Positions 10,285 through 19,474 of a stretch of DNA of 64,000 nt are shown piece after piece. Position 1 is the stretch's first letter. Each line of letters opens with the position of its first letter. A program made the position numbers and the translations under genes. Where the stretch lies: positions 30,251 to 94,250 of the forward strand of contig NZ_JAUSBX010000110.1 of assembly GCF_030651835.1 (NCBI RefSeq), read 5' to 3'. Origin of the DNA: Methylicorpusculum sp. (GTDB lineage Bacteria; Pseudomonadota; Gammaproteobacteria; Methylococcales; Methylomonadaceae). The notes under the pieces are model-generated. The model was not told the DNA's origin and did not search any database. It saw only the letters and a list, made by a program, of their open reading frames with translations.

Positions 10285-11367
10285 TTATCTCAGTTTCAAT
10301 GTCGATAAACCGACTAAGACCAATATAAAGGTAATAATCCAGAATCTGACGATGACGCGAGGTTCAGGCCAGCCTTTCAATTCAAAATGATGATGAATGG
10401 GAGCCATTCTAAAGACTCGTTTTCCGGTCATTTTGAATGATGCAACCTGAATCATGACTGACAGTGTTTCCATAACAAAAATACCACCCATGATGACCAG
10501 AACAATTTCCTGCCTGACCAGAACCGCCAAAACACCTAATGCGCCACCTAATGCCAAGGCGCCGACATCACCCATAAAGACCATTGCCGGATACGCGTTA
10601 AACCAGAGGAATCCTAATCCGGCGCCAACCAAGGCTGCACAAAATACGATGAGTTCTCCGCTATTGGGCAAAAAGGGGATGGCAAGATACTTGGAAAATT
10701 CGGCATGCCCCGATAAATAAGCAAAGATACCCAAACCTGCCGCCACCATAACCGTAGGCATGATCGCCAAACCATCCAGGCCGTCCGTCAAATTAACCGC
10801 GTTACTGGTACCGACGATGACAAAATAGACCATGACGATATAGAACAAGCCCATATTGAGCATGACGTCTTTGAAAAACGGCACGATGAACTGGGTTTCA
10901 GCAGGAACCGTAGCAGTCATGTAAAGAAATACCGCAACAGCCAGACCGATAACCGATTGCCAGAAATACTTGGCTCTCGCAGACAGGCCATCGCTGTTTC
11001 CCAGCATTACTTTCCGGTAGTCGTCAATAAAACCGATAATTCCGTAACCCAAGGTAACCAGCAAAACCACCCATACATACCGATTATTCAGATTGCTCCA
11101 CAACAGCGTGCTGACTGAAACCGCAACGATTATTAACGCACCGCCCATAGTCGGCGTCCCGGCTTTATCAAAATGACTTTTAGGCCCGTCTGAACGAACG
11201 CTCTGGCCGATTTTCCTGCGGGTCAGCTTTCTGATCATGACCGGACCAACGACAAAAGAGATAATCAGCGCCGTTAATGCCCCTAAAATAGCTCTCAGAG
11301 TCAGATACTGAAATACCCTGAATGCACTATCGAGCGTCATTAAATAATCAGTCAAATAAAGTAGCAT
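10285..11367 (-). CDS. mraY: Phospho-N-acetylmuramoyl-pentapeptide-transferase MraY
   Basis: Polytopic membrane enzyme that moves phospho-MurNAc-pentapeptide onto undecaprenyl phosphate, giving lipid I. About ten membrane spans are visible. The substrate and Mg-binding segments [42 protein letters not shown] and [15 protein letters not shown] are all intact. The length of 360 equals E. coli MraY. It follows murF after 15 bases and precedes murD. Confidence 0.98.
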   Translation of the reverse strand: MLLYLTDYLMTLDSAFRVFQYLTLRAILGALTALIISFVVGPVMIRKLTRRKIGQSVRSDGPKSHFDKAGTPTMGGALIIVAVSVSTLLWSNLNNRYVWVVLLVTLGYGIIGFIDDYRKVMLGNSDGLSARAKYFWQSVIGLAVAVFLYMTATVPAETQFIVPFFKDVMLNMGLFYIVMVYFVIVGTSNAVNLTDGLDGLAIMPTVMVAAGLGIFAYLSGHAEFSKYLAIPFLPNSGELIVFCAALVGAGLGFLWFNAYPAMVFMGDVGALALGGALGVLAVLVRQEIVLVIMGGIFVMETLSVMIQVASFKMTGKRVFRMAPIHHHFELKGWPEPRVIVRFWIITFILVLVGLSTLKLR

Positions 11368-11382
11368 TCTTATTCCTGTGTA

Positions 11383-12732
11383 TTAAACAATGGCATTGAC
11401 AACATTTTCCATGCGTTGAGACCTCGAGCCTTTTACTAATATAGCTTCCCGTCCTTGCTGCTCGGATTTCAAGGCATCGATCAATGCTTGCTGGGTTTCG
11501 AAATAAACCGCGCCTTCTCCAAAAGCTTCAACGCTTTGGCGTGCATCGTCTCCTGTCGCGAACAGTTTTTTAACACCCAGCGCTTTCATTTGTTTGCCCA
11601 TGTCGTGATGAATCAATGAGCTTTCCGGACCTAATTCACCAAAAGCACCCAGAGCAACCCAAGGCTCACCATCACAGTCCATCAGAACCGCCAGCGCCGC
11701 ATTTAATGAAGCAAAGTTGGCATTATAGGTATCGTCGATGACGATATTACCCAGCTGACCGGCAAGAGGACACAAACGGCCATTGACCGGCTGAACGGAC
11801 TCCAAACCTCGCTTTATTTGGTCCAAATCCAGACCCAGCGCCAAACCTGCCGCACTGGCTGCCAAGGCATTAAGTACGTTATGACGACCGGCCAGATTAA
11901 GCCGGATCTCGATAAAAGCGTTTTTATATCGAAGGGTAAACGCCGTACAAAAACGATTTTCGGTAATTTCAGTCTTGAATCCATCTGAGGTAACATCTGC
12001 GCCAGGATTCATTCCGAACGAAATGACTTTTCGCTTACCGGCCAGACTGTGCCAGTAATCAAAATAAACATCATCGTGATTGAGTACGGCCGTTCCTGTC
12101 TCCTTTAAAGCTCCGATAATTTCGCCTTTGCCCCTGGAAACGCCTTCAATGCTGCCAAATCCCTCTAAGTGAGCAGGTCCGGCATTGGTAATAATCGTCA
12201 CATCGGGCTGCACAAAACGGCTGGTGTAAGCTATTTCTCCAACATGGTTTGCGCCCATTTCGATCACGCCGAACCGATGTTTTTCTTCCAACCGCAGCAA
12301 GGTCAACGGCACACCAATGTCATTGTTCAGGTTACCGGCTGTAAACAGCACCGAGTCGTCATTCCCCAGCACTGCCGCCGTCATTTCTTTTGCGGTCGTT
12401 TTGCCATTACTGCCGGTAATGCCAACAATCCGGGCCGGCATACGGTTTCGCCAATGCCCTGCTATTTGTGCCAAAGCCAGCCGGGTATCCTCAACTTTAA
12501 GGGCCGGTAAACGGGTTTCAACCGGCTTACTTACAATAACTGCGCAAGCCCCCGCCTGTTCGGCCTGATCCACAAAATCATTACCATCAAAATGGCTGCC
12601 CTTGATGGCTATATAAAGATCGCCGGGATGCAGGGTCCGTGTGTTGATACTGACGTGTTCAACTTCACTATCTTCGCCGGCCAGCTCGGCGTCAACCCAT
12701 TGTGCAATTTGGCTCAGCAACACCCGCATCAT
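11383..12732 (-). CDS. murF: UDP-MurNAc-tripeptide--D-Ala-D-Ala ligase MurF
   Basis: Last cytoplasmic Mur ligase, joining D-Ala-D-Ala to the tripeptide precursor. The ATP loop GITGSNGKTTAKEM, the segment GVIEMGANHVGEIAY and the C-terminal LVKGSRSQRMENVV are diagnostic. The length of 449 is usual. The ATG at 12732 overlaps the murE stop (ATGA); a second in-frame ATG follows immediately, so the true start could be one codon later. Confidence 0.97.
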   Translation of the reverse strand: MMRVLLSQIAQWVDAELAGEDSEVEHVSINTRTLHPGDLYIAIKGSHFDGNDFVDQAEQAGACAVIVSKPVETRLPALKVEDTRLALAQIAGHWRNRMPARIVGITGSNGKTTAKEMTAAVLGNDDSVLFTAGNLNNDIGVPLTLLRLEEKHRFGVIEMGANHVGEIAYTSRFVQPDVTIITNAGPAHLEGFGSIEGVSRGKGEIIGALKETGTAVLNHDDVYFDYWHSLAGKRKVISFGMNPGADVTSDGFKTEITENRFCTAFTLRYKNAFIEIRLNLAGRHNVLNALAASAAGLALGLDLDQIKRGLESVQPVNGRLCPLAGQLGNIVIDDTYNANFASLNAALAVLMDCDGEPWVALGAFGELGPESSLIHHDMGKQMKALGVKKLFATGDDARQSVEAFGEGAVYFETQQALIDALKSEQQGREAILVKGSRSQRMENVVNAIV

Positions 12733-14195
12733 CGAATATCCTGTAAGGCTCTGATAACCACTTCGGCATCGCTGAAAGGGTTTTTTACGCCGTTGATTTC
12801 CTGATAGGACTCATGACCCTTACCGGCAATCAAAATACAATCTTGATGTTCAGCTTCTCTAACCACGGTTTTTATAGCCTGCTCTCTGTCTTGAATCACA
12901 CGAATCTTATTGCTAGTGCATCCCTGTCTGATTTCATCAATGATCTGCAGCGAATTTTCGCTGCGTGGATTGTCATCGGTTAAAACAATTCGGTCCGCCC
13001 ATTTTTCAGCGATTTGCCCCATCAGAGGACGCTTACCCGCATCTCTGTCACCACCACAACCCATTACTACCCATAATCTATTGGGGCAATGTTTTTTCAA
13101 TCCGTTTAACACTTTATCCAGCGCATCCGGCGTGTGCGCATAATCAACAAAAATCCATGGCGTCGATTCAGAGCCATACCGTGTCATACGCCCGGCAACC
13201 GGCTTTATGTTTGAAATCCGGCGGACAGACTCATCAAAGGAGAAGCCCATCGCCAGCAATACGCCACATACCTGAAGCAGATTTTCAACATTAAAATCGC
13301 CGTACAATTCAACGCTGACCCGCCGACAATGATCACGCCAGCACACATCAAACTGCATTCCGTCCAGTCCCTGTTTAATTTCTTTGGCAAAAACCGTTTC
13401 GCCATTTTCTAACTGCTTACCCTGTAAGCTTGTACCCCATACGGCAGCTTTGGGAGGCACAGCATCAAGTATCGAAGTGCTGTAGCTGTCGTCTAAATTG
13501 ATAACCGCAAACTGCACACCCGGTTTGGCCAATAGCCTTAATTTAGCCGCAACATAGTTTTCCATTGAGCCGTGATAATCCAGGTGATCACGGCTGATAT
13601 TCGTATAGACGACGCCTTTAAAAGTGATGCCATTGACACGGCCTTGCTCCAATCCATGAGACGACACTTCCATTGCGACCGACTTTTTTCCTTCCTGTTT
13701 AAATCCGGCCAGCATGGCCTGAATCGCCAGCGCATCAGGCGTGGTATTCTGAGTCGTTTTAAGTGCACCCCAACTGCCCCAGCCTAAGGTCCCGATAATG
13801 CCACAGTCATCCAGCGCTTGACCCAGAAACTGACTGCAAGAAGTTTTGCCGTTGGTTCCGGTTATGCCAATCAGATTCATAGCTGCAGAGGGTTCATCGT
13901 AATAGCGTCCGGCAATATTACCCAAGCGTGCATTTAACTGCTCAACGGCAACGAAAATAACCGCCTGATCCTGATTAAACTTCACATCTTCACAGTAAGC
14001 CGGATCAAAAATGATCGCTACCGCACCTCTTTTTATGGCTTCATCAGCAAACAATAAACCATGTTGTCTGGCCCCAGACAACGCAATAAAGGCATCGCCG
14101 GGGTTAACTTCACGGCTGTTTAACGTCAAACCCTGAATGGAAACATCATGCTTCACCGAAGCAAAGCCGTCCAATAAACTGCTTAGCATCATCAT
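12729..14195 (-). CDS. murE: UDP-MurNAc-L-Ala-D-Glu--meso-diaminopimelate ligase MurE
   Basis: Mur ligase that adds the third residue of the stem peptide. The ATP loop GITGTNGKTSCSQF is present. The substrate-specificity motif DNPR (in LTDDNPRSENS) indicates meso-diaminopimelate rather than lysine, as expected for a Gram-negative. The length of 488 is typical. The start (three consecutive ATG codons) abuts the ftsI stop with no spacer, so which Met is used is uncertain by up to two codons. Confidence 0.97.
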   Translation of the reverse strand: MMMLSSLLDGFASVKHDVSIQGLTLNSREVNPGDAFIALSGARQHGLLFADEAIKRGAVAIIFDPAYCEDVKFNQDQAVIFVAVEQLNARLGNIAGRYYDEPSAAMNLIGITGTNGKTSCSQFLGQALDDCGIIGTLGWGSWGALKTTQNTTPDALAIQAMLAGFKQEGKKSVAMEVSSHGLEQGRVNGITFKGVVYTNISRDHLDYHGSMENYVAAKLRLLAKPGVQFAVINLDDSYSTSILDAVPPKAAVWGTSLQGKQLENGETVFAKEIKQGLDGMQFDVCWRDHCRRVSVELYGDFNVENLLQVCGVLLAMGFSFDESVRRISNIKPVAGRMTRYGSESTPWIFVDYAHTPDALDKVLNGLKKHCPNRLWVVMGCGGDRDAGKRPLMGQIAEKWADRIVLTDDNPRSENSLQIIDEIRQGCTSNKIRVIQDREQAIKTVVREAEHQDCILIAGKGHESYQEINGVKNPFSDAEVVIRALQDIR

Positions 14196-15926
14196 TTACT
14201 GAACCGTTTTATTAGAAAGCAATAAAGGCATGGTTTCTAGCTGGTCCTGAGCTACGCCCATTACCCGCAACGCACCAGCCATTACCTTTGAAAAAACCGG
14301 CCCGGACACCAATCCTCCATAATATTTCCCTGCTTTAGGCTCATCCACCATAACCGCCATGACCAGGCGGGGATTACTGGCAGGTGCCATACCGACAAAT
14401 ACCGATAAATATTTCTTTTCCTTATAACCGCCGGCACCGGCTTTTCTCACCGTACCGGTTTTACCCGCGACCCTGTATCCATCGACTCTTGCAAGATAGG
14501 CTGTGCCATCCTGCATGACCACATGCTCAAGCATGCTGCGTATCTGTTTGGCTGTTTTGGATGAGAAAACGCGCTTTGCGTCCGTATCTTCATCTCTTTT
14601 CAGCAAGCTAACTGAATGTAAAACACCATCATCAGCCAATGCTGTGTATGCTCGCGCCAGTTGTAAAACCGAGGTATTGACGCCATAACCGAACGACAAG
14701 GTCGCTTGTGCAAAGTTATTCCAACGTTGGTAATCCAATAATCTGCCTTTGGCTTCACCTGGAAAACCCAGGTCCGCTGAGACACCAAAACCCAGCCGGT
14801 GATAAAACCCCCAAAAATATTTAGGCGGCATGGTCAATGCCACTTTACTGGTCGCAACATTGCTGGATTTTTTTAACACCTGTGTTAAATCCATGGTGCC
14901 GTAATTGTGAATATCCTTAACAACATTACGGCCAACTCGATAAGCACCGTCCGTTTCAATTTTTATACTTTCCTTGATAAAACCACCCTGTAATGCCGCC
15001 GCAATTACGAATGGCTTGACAGTTGATCCGGGCTCAAATAAATCGGTCAGACCCCTGTTTCGAAATGCGCCTTTAGGTGTACCGGTAGGCATATTCGGAT
15101 TGAAGGAAGGGTAATTGACATTAGCCAACACCTCGCCTGTTTTTGCATCTAAAAGCACCAACGCACCGGCATTTGCCTGATGTTCGATCACACCTGCCTG
15201 TAATTCCCGATAAGCGATGTACTGAATGCGCTCGTCAATGCTTAGCTTTATATTCTGTCCATCAACGGGTGCTTTAATGGCCTCAATATCAGCAATAATT
15301 TGCCGCTTGCCATCCCTGATCACTCGTTTTCGGCCTGTTACGCCTTTCAAAAGGTTTTCATAGGCCAGTTCAATGCCTTCTTGCCCGATATCATCTATAT
15401 TGGTAAACCCAACCAGTTGAGCAGAGATAGGACCGGCAGGGTAATAGCGCTTAAATTCACGATCGAAATAAACGCCTTTAATATTTAATTTTTTTACCCG
15501 GTCTGCCTGATCCGGATTTATACGTCTTTTGACATAAACAAATTGCCGCTTTGATCCGGGTATTATCAACTTGGCAATTTTACCTTCCGACAAACCCAGC
15601 AGTTGCTCTACTTGCTTAATGTCCGAGGGAGCAACTTCAACCAGTTCCATAGGGTTGACCCATGCGGATTCAACTGGGGAACTGATAGCCAAAGGCTCGT
15701 CATTTCTATCCAGAATCATGCCCCGATAGGCAGAAACCGCCACTTCGCTGACATGCCGCATATCACCTTGCTGCTTTAAAAACTGTTTATTCAACACCTG
15801 CAAGTCAAAGGCGCGGCCAACCAGCAATGCCATTCCCGCCAACATAAAAGCCAGCAACACTTTACGTCTTACTGCAAAATCGTTGACCGGCTTCCTTGTT
15901 TGTTTCTGTGTATTAAAACTGCGCAT
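14196..15926 (-). CDS. ftsI: Peptidoglycan D,D-transpeptidase FtsI (PBP3)
   Basis: Septum-specific class B penicillin-binding protein that cross-links new septal peptidoglycan with FtsW. A single membrane anchor (about 25-45) is followed by the PBP dimerisation domain and the transpeptidase domain. The active-site motifs are complete: SxxK as STVK (Ser301-Lys304), SxN as SSN (354-356) and KTG (489-491). The length of 576 matches E. coli FtsI (588). The start ATG directly abuts the ftsL stop. Confidence 0.97.
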   Translation of the reverse strand: MRSFNTQKQTRKPVNDFAVRRKVLLAFMLAGMALLVGRAFDLQVLNKQFLKQQGDMRHVSEVAVSAYRGMILDRNDEPLAISSPVESAWVNPMELVEVAPSDIKQVEQLLGLSEGKIAKLIIPGSKRQFVYVKRRINPDQADRVKKLNIKGVYFDREFKRYYPAGPISAQLVGFTNIDDIGQEGIELAYENLLKGVTGRKRVIRDGKRQIIADIEAIKAPVDGQNIKLSIDERIQYIAYRELQAGVIEHQANAGALVLLDAKTGEVLANVNYPSFNPNMPTGTPKGAFRNRGLTDLFEPGSTVKPFVIAAALQGGFIKESIKIETDGAYRVGRNVVKDIHNYGTMDLTQVLKKSSNVATSKVALTMPPKYFWGFYHRLGFGVSADLGFPGEAKGRLLDYQRWNNFAQATLSFGYGVNTSVLQLARAYTALADDGVLHSVSLLKRDEDTDAKRVFSSKTAKQIRSMLEHVVMQDGTAYLARVDGYRVAGKTGTVRKAGAGGYKEKKYLSVFVGMAPASNPRLVMAVMVDEPKAGKYYGGLVSGPVFSKVMAGALRVMGVAQDQLETMPLLLSNKTVQ

Positions 15927-16205
15927 CTAGGGCTTAATGTAAATAATCGCTTCCCGTTGCGGCAAAACCAGCCTTAGCTTCTCGCGCGCAATTTGTTCAA
16001 CTCTGTTTTCTTCCGCTAAAGTCGTTAACTCAAGTTGCAACTGCCCCCATTCGACTTCATAGCGATCGAGTTCCCGCTCTTGCTTTTGAATATCAATGAA
16101 CAACAACCGCGATTGGTACTTACTGTAGATAACAGCCAAAGCCGAACCTAAAAGCCCAACCACAAGACCCATCATCAACAAGACCTTAATCTTGACCACA
16201 TTCAT
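15927..16205 (-). CDS. ftsL: Cell division protein FtsL
   Basis: Small bitopic divisome protein that forms a complex with FtsB and FtsQ. The sequence shows one N-terminal membrane helix (about 8-27) followed by a heptad-rich, glutamate- and leucine-rich periplasmic coiled coil ending in REKLRLVLPQ. FtsL is poorly conserved, so the call rests on this architecture, the 92-residue length and the position between rsmH and ftsI. It overlaps rsmH by four bases. Confidence 0.92.
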   Translation of the reverse strand: MNVVKIKVLLMMGLVVGLLGSALAVIYSKYQSRLLFIDIQKQERELDRYEVEWGQLQLELTTLAEENRVEQIAREKLRLVLPQREAIIYIKP

Positions 16206-17128
16206 ATTTTTTCAGCCACCCGCATAACGGCACTTCTGGATCTGGGATTTTCAGACACTTCCTCGTCACCGGCTTTAATAGCCTTGCCCATCTTTTTTAG
16301 CAGTCCTTTTGTTATCTCGGACTCTTTTATCGGTAGCCGACCCGGATCATATTTACCGCCCGACTCAGCCCTTATAAAACGCTTGACAATACGGTCTTCT
16401 AATGAATGAAACGATATGACAACCAATCGACCTCCTGGCTTTAGTACCTCAACCGCTTGATCCAGCGCCGTCTTAAGCTCATTCAATTCCTGATTAATTT
16501 CCAGACGAATCGCCTGAAAAGTGCGCGTAGCCGGATGTTTGTGCTTTTCTCTCACGGGCACGGCGTCTTCGACCAACTCGACCAGCTGACGGGTCGTTAA
16601 AATTGGCTGTTTCATTCTGGATGCAACAATAGTTCGGGCAATTCGTCTGGCAAAACGCTCTTCACCGTATTCAAACAAGACTTTAGACAAACCCTGCTCA
16701 TCAATGTGTGATAGCCACTGCGCAGCAGTTTCGCCATTATGAGTATCCATTCTCATATCCAAAGGTCCGTCGTTCATAAAGCTGAAACCACGTTCGGGCG
16801 TATCGAGCTGCGGCGACGAAACACCCAGATCCATTAAAATCCCGTCGACACAACCCAGTAAATCATGTTGACCGGCAATTGATGCCAATGCCGAAAAACG
16901 GTTGTGCACCAAAGTAAAACGGGCATCTTGCTGCAGCTCCTGGGCAACTGCCGATTCAACGGCCGCCTTATCTCTATCCAGCGCGAGCAAACGCCCCTGC
17001 TTGCCAAGTCCGGTCAATATGCCCTGACTATGCCCCCCTCGCCCGAAAGTGCAGTCGATGTAGGTGCCTTGTTCTTTTATGGCTAAAGCCTGCAGTACCT
17101 CTACAAATAAAACCGGTCGGTGCTGCAC
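16202..17128 (-). CDS. rsmH: 16S rRNA (cytosine(1402)-N4)-methyltransferase RsmH
   Basis: SAM-dependent methyltransferase that modifies N4 of C1402 in 16S rRNA; RsmI, encoded nearby, adds the 2'-O-methyl group at the same base. The SAM motif is DCTFGRGGHS (25-34). GILMDLGVSSPQLD, ERGFSFMNDGPLDMRM and the C-terminal VISFHSLEDRIVKRF are family signatures. The start appears to be GTG at 17128, preceded by GGGAAGA; no in-frame ATG lies upstream within the short gap after mraZ. The length is 308. Confidence 0.96.
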   Translation of the reverse strand: MQHRPVLFVEVLQALAIKEQGTYIDCTFGRGGHSQGILTGLGKQGRLLALDRDKAAVESAVAQELQQDARFTLVHNRFSALASIAGQHDLLGCVDGILMDLGVSSPQLDTPERGFSFMNDGPLDMRMDTHNGETAAQWLSHIDEQGLSKVLFEYGEERFARRIARTIVASRMKQPILTTRQLVELVEDAVPVREKHKHPATRTFQAIRLEINQELNELKTALDQAVEVLKPGGRLVVISFHSLEDRIVKRFIRAESGGKYDPGRLPIKESEITKGLLKKMGKAIKAGDEEVSENPRSRSAVMRVAEKI

Positions 17129-17144
17129 AAAGTCTTCCCAGTGA

Positions 17145-17612
17145 TTAAAACGATAATGTTCCTAACTCCTCAAGCCCTTCCGTATCGCCACCGTCCATCC
17201 ATTCGTGTTCTTTTGCGGTCCAGGCAAGCTCACTCCAAATCTCAAATTTATTGAGTTGCCCAACCAGCATAATTTTTTTGTCCATTTGAGCAAATTCTCT
17301 TAATTTCTCGGGAATCAACATTCTCCCTTGGCCGTCCATTTCACATTCAGTGGCATTACCAATCACAAATCGGCGCAGCATACCGGCCATTTTGTTCAAG
17401 GTGGGTAGTTTGACAATCGTTTGTTCGAGCTTTTCCCATTCAGGCAATGGATACAGCCATAAACACCCGGGCTCACCCACACAACGATCATTTACTGCCA
17501 CAGTAACAATCAACTGACGATCACAGCATTCCTGCAATTCCTCTCTATAACGAGTAGGAATCGCAATACGTCCTTTTGGATCGAGATTGATTGAACTGAT
17601 ACCTCTTAACAT
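17145..17612 (-). CDS. mraZ: Transcriptional regulator MraZ
   Basis: First gene of the dcw operon; MraZ is a ring-forming DNA-binding protein that represses its own operon in E. coli. The two AbrB-like half-motifs are visible as LDPKGRIAIPTRYR and MDGQGRMLIPEKLR. I start it at the ATG at 17612 (MLRGISSINL), which matches the usual MraZ N-terminus and gives 155 residues. The reading frame is open 13 codons further to 17651, but that extension would cover the repeat-like operator region and is unlike known MraZ proteins. Confidence 0.95.
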   Translation of the reverse strand: MLRGISSINLDPKGRIAIPTRYREELQECCDRQLIVTVAVNDRCVGEPGCLWLYPLPEWEKLEQTIVKLPTLNKMAGMLRRFVIGNATECEMDGQGRMLIPEKLREFAQMDKKIMLVGQLNKFEIWSELAWTAKEHEWMDGGDTEGLEELGTLSF

Positions 17613-17625
17613 GCCTTTCGGACTC

Positions 17626-17650
17626 TCCCAAAAAAATCCCTTTTTCACCA
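17626..17650 (-). promoter_or_regulatory. Possible MraZ operator repeats
   Basis: Upstream of the mraZ start the minus strand reads TGGTG-AAAAA-GGGAT-TTTTT-TGGGA, G-rich blocks repeating every ten bases. E. coli MraZ binds TGGGN repeats spaced by five bases between promoter and start. Only the last block fits TGGGN exactly and the middle one is out of phase by one base, so this is a degenerate match. Confidence 0.35.
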
Positions 17651-17670
17651 CAACACAACAATTTTAATCC

Positions 17671-17699
17671 ACTATAGATTTCATTAAGGCCTTAGTCAA
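17671..17699 (-). promoter_or_regulatory. Sigma-70 promoter of the dcw operon
   Basis: On the minus strand TTGACT (17699-17694) is followed by a 17-base spacer and TATAGT (17676-17671). This is a near-consensus sigma-70 promoter placed about 60 bases before the mraZ start, with the possible MraZ boxes lying downstream of its expected start point. It is the only strong promoter seen before the 16-gene run. Confidence 0.75.
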
Positions 17700-17948
17700 G
17701 GGTGAATTAATTTTAAATTCTTTCTTTTTCTACAATGACTTAGAGGCTGAAAAAACAGAGCAAAGCCAGCCCTGATAAATTCCGCTTAATATCATGAGGT
17801 TAATAATAGAAATTGAAGTATCGACTTAAAGGAAAAAAATTTGGATCATCAAACCTGAAATGACAGATGCTGGGTATAACAAAAAGGAAGTAAAAACGAG
17901 CCAAAAATGCATTGGCGAAATGGAGATACAGAGAAGTATTTGAAGAGT
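17700..17948. other. Intergenic region between mraZ promoter and rnpB
   Basis: About 250 bases without a supported gene. It follows the 3' end of the RNase P RNA on the minus strand, but I see no hairpin with a T-run that would be an obvious rnpB terminator. Confidence 0.4.
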
Positions 17949-18300
17949 ATCAAGAGTCGGCCTGTAAGCCGGGTTCTGTCTGGAACAGCCATTCATCTAG
18001 GCTGCAAGTCACCCTGCAGCTCAAGCAATCTACCCGGGAACCGCGCGGGCCACGCGTATGTTCCCCTATTTGATCTTGCTCCGAGTGGGGTTTACCCTGC
18101 CACACCTGTTGCCAGTTGCGCGGTGCGCTCTTACCGCACCATTTCACCCTTACCGAATTTTCATTCGGCGGTATATTTTCTGCGGCACTTTCCGTAGGCT
18201 CACGCCTCCCAGGCGTTACCTGGCACTCCGCCCTATGGAGCCCGGACTTTCCTCCATCCCACAAAAAAGTGAGACAGCGACTGCTCAGCCAACTCTTGAT
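17949..18300 (-). ncRNA. rnpB: RNase P RNA (bacterial type A)
   Basis: Catalytic RNA that removes 5' leaders from tRNA precursors. The minus strand carries the universal blocks GGAGGAAAGTCCGGGCTCC near the 5' end, GTAAGGGTGAAATGGTG-like and AGAGCGCACCG in the middle, and ACAGAACCCGGCTTACAG near the 3' end. The termini pair: GATCAAGAGTTGGC-type 5' sequence with GCCGACTCTTGAT at 17949-17961 forms a 13-bp P1 helix with one G-U pair, which sets both ends. The roughly 352-base length is normal. Position between mraZ and rsmI is as in pseudomonads. Confidence 0.95.
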
Positions 18301-18307
18301 CGTGCCG

Positions 18308-18335
18308 ATTATACGTGATTACCCAGGGTTGACCA
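18308..18335 (-). promoter_or_regulatory. Sigma-70 promoter of rnpB
   Basis: A perfect TATAAT (18313-18308) lies seven bases before the inferred 5' end of RNase P RNA, with TGGTCA (18335-18330) at a 16-base spacing as a weaker -35 box. Its position agrees with the RNA start deduced from the P1 helix. Confidence 0.75.
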
Positions 18336-18352
18336 GAAAAATCATTAAAGCG

Positions 18353-18566
18353 CAGCAATTCTCAATTTGAAGAGAAAAAAGGGCTGGGGAAGCTTTTTGA
18401 GAATGTCGGCAGCAGGGCAGATTTTTATTCCGGACAAAATCTGCATTTCCACCGTCCTTGGCGGTCAGATGCTGCTGTAAAGCCCCCATGGAAGGTTTTA
18501 TGGCGCTCCTCAAAAGGCTTTTCCCTGCCCAAAATGACGCCGAAAAGATCAAACTGAGAATTGCTG
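18353..18566 (-). repeat. MITE-like palindromic element, copy A
   Basis: A 214-bp intergenic unit bounded by inverted repeats: CAGCAATTCTCAATTTGA at 18353-18370 and its complement at 18549-18566 (17 of 18 matching). Further inverted segments lie inside each end (GGGCAGGGAAAAGC against GCTTCCCCAGCCC), so most of the unit can fold on itself. Read on the minus strand, both outer thirds align with the element at 29977-30126, including the block TCCATGGGGGCTT and the block CGACATTCTC/CGACATCCTC. No transposase is encoded; it would be a non-autonomous or REP/MITE-type repeat. It sits between rsmI and the rnpB promoter. Confidence 0.7.
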
Positions 18567-18579
18567 ATTAAACCGCCGG

Positions 18580-19443
18580 TTAATCGCTCTCGGCTTGACC
18601 AGCCAAACTCAAGGCCAGCTGATAAAGGACTTTTTTGCGAACACCTGTGATTTCAGCCGCCAACGAAGCGGCCGTCTTGATGGAACATTCCTGCAACAGA
18701 ATTTTCAGCACCTTAAATTGCTCATCATTTATTTCGTCATGACCTTTTTGAGGTACAAATCCGTCGACAATGACTACAAACTCGCCTTTTCGCATGTTCT
18801 CGTCCTGCGCGACTTTTTCCAGCATTACCTCCAAGCTCGATTTGACAATCGTTTCGTGCATTTTGGTCATTTCTCTGGCGATGACAATCTGATGATCCAG
18901 AGGAAAAACCTTGGCCATATCCTGCAAAGAAGCCAATATGCGATGACTTGACTCATAAAATGCCCAGGTTGCCGAGCAATTTAAACGCTCGGTAAAAAAT
19001 GCCACTCTTGCCGAAGACGTTCTAGGTAAAAATCCTTCAAAGATAAACCGGGATACCGGCAAACCTGATACCGATAACGCGGCAATTAATGCACACGCAC
19101 CGGGAATGGGCACCACATCAATTCCTGCATTTTTAGCCAGCCGCACCAAAGGCATGCCGGGATCACTCAGCAAAGGGGTGCCGGCATCCGAGACCAAAGC
19201 AATCGACAATCCCTGTTGCAATTGTTTCAAAAGATCACCCGAAACCCTATCTTCGTTATGCTGATGCAATGACATCAATTTGTTATTGATATTGTAATGC
19301 TGTAATAAATGCAAAACATGCCGGGTATCTTCAGCCGCAATCAAATCAACTGTCTTTAAAACCTCAATTGCACGAAAACTAAAATCAGCCAAATTACCTA
19401 TTGGCGTTGCAACAACGTATAATCTGCCCGCTTGATCATTCAT
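18580..19443 (-). CDS. rsmI: 16S rRNA (cytidine(1402)-2'-O)-methyltransferase RsmI
   Basis: Tetrapyrrole-methylase-fold enzyme that adds the 2'-O-methyl group to C1402 of 16S rRNA, completing the modification begun by RsmH. The N-terminal VVATPIGNLADFSFRA, EDTRHVLHLL, and LVSDAGTPLLSDPG are family signatures, and FYESSHRI and IAREMTKMHE follow. The length of 287 is typical. It diverges from lpoA with only 31 bases between start codons, the same arrangement as yraL-yraM in E. coli. Confidence 0.97.
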   Translation of the reverse strand: MNDQAGRLYVVATPIGNLADFSFRAIEVLKTVDLIAAEDTRHVLHLLQHYNINNKLMSLHQHNEDRVSGDLLKQLQQGLSIALVSDAGTPLLSDPGMPLVRLAKNAGIDVVPIPGACALIAALSVSGLPVSRFIFEGFLPRTSSARVAFFTERLNCSATWAFYESSHRILASLQDMAKVFPLDHQIVIAREMTKMHETIVKSSLEVMLEKVAQDENMRKGEFVVIVDGFVPQKGHDEINDEQFKVLKILLQECSIKTAASLAAEITGVRKKVLYQLALSLAGQAESD

Positions 19444-19474
19444 TCATTTTCACCTGATTTCCTGCTGTGAGGGT

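Noticed and set aside
17950..18264. Open frames on both strands over the RNase P RNA gene
   Set aside because: They coincide with the rnpB structure; the conserved RNA explains the sequence.
18319..18552. 77-codon minus-strand open frame upstream of rnpB
   Set aside because: It lies inside MITE-like copy A and over the rnpB promoter; its reading frame is a by-product of the repeat.
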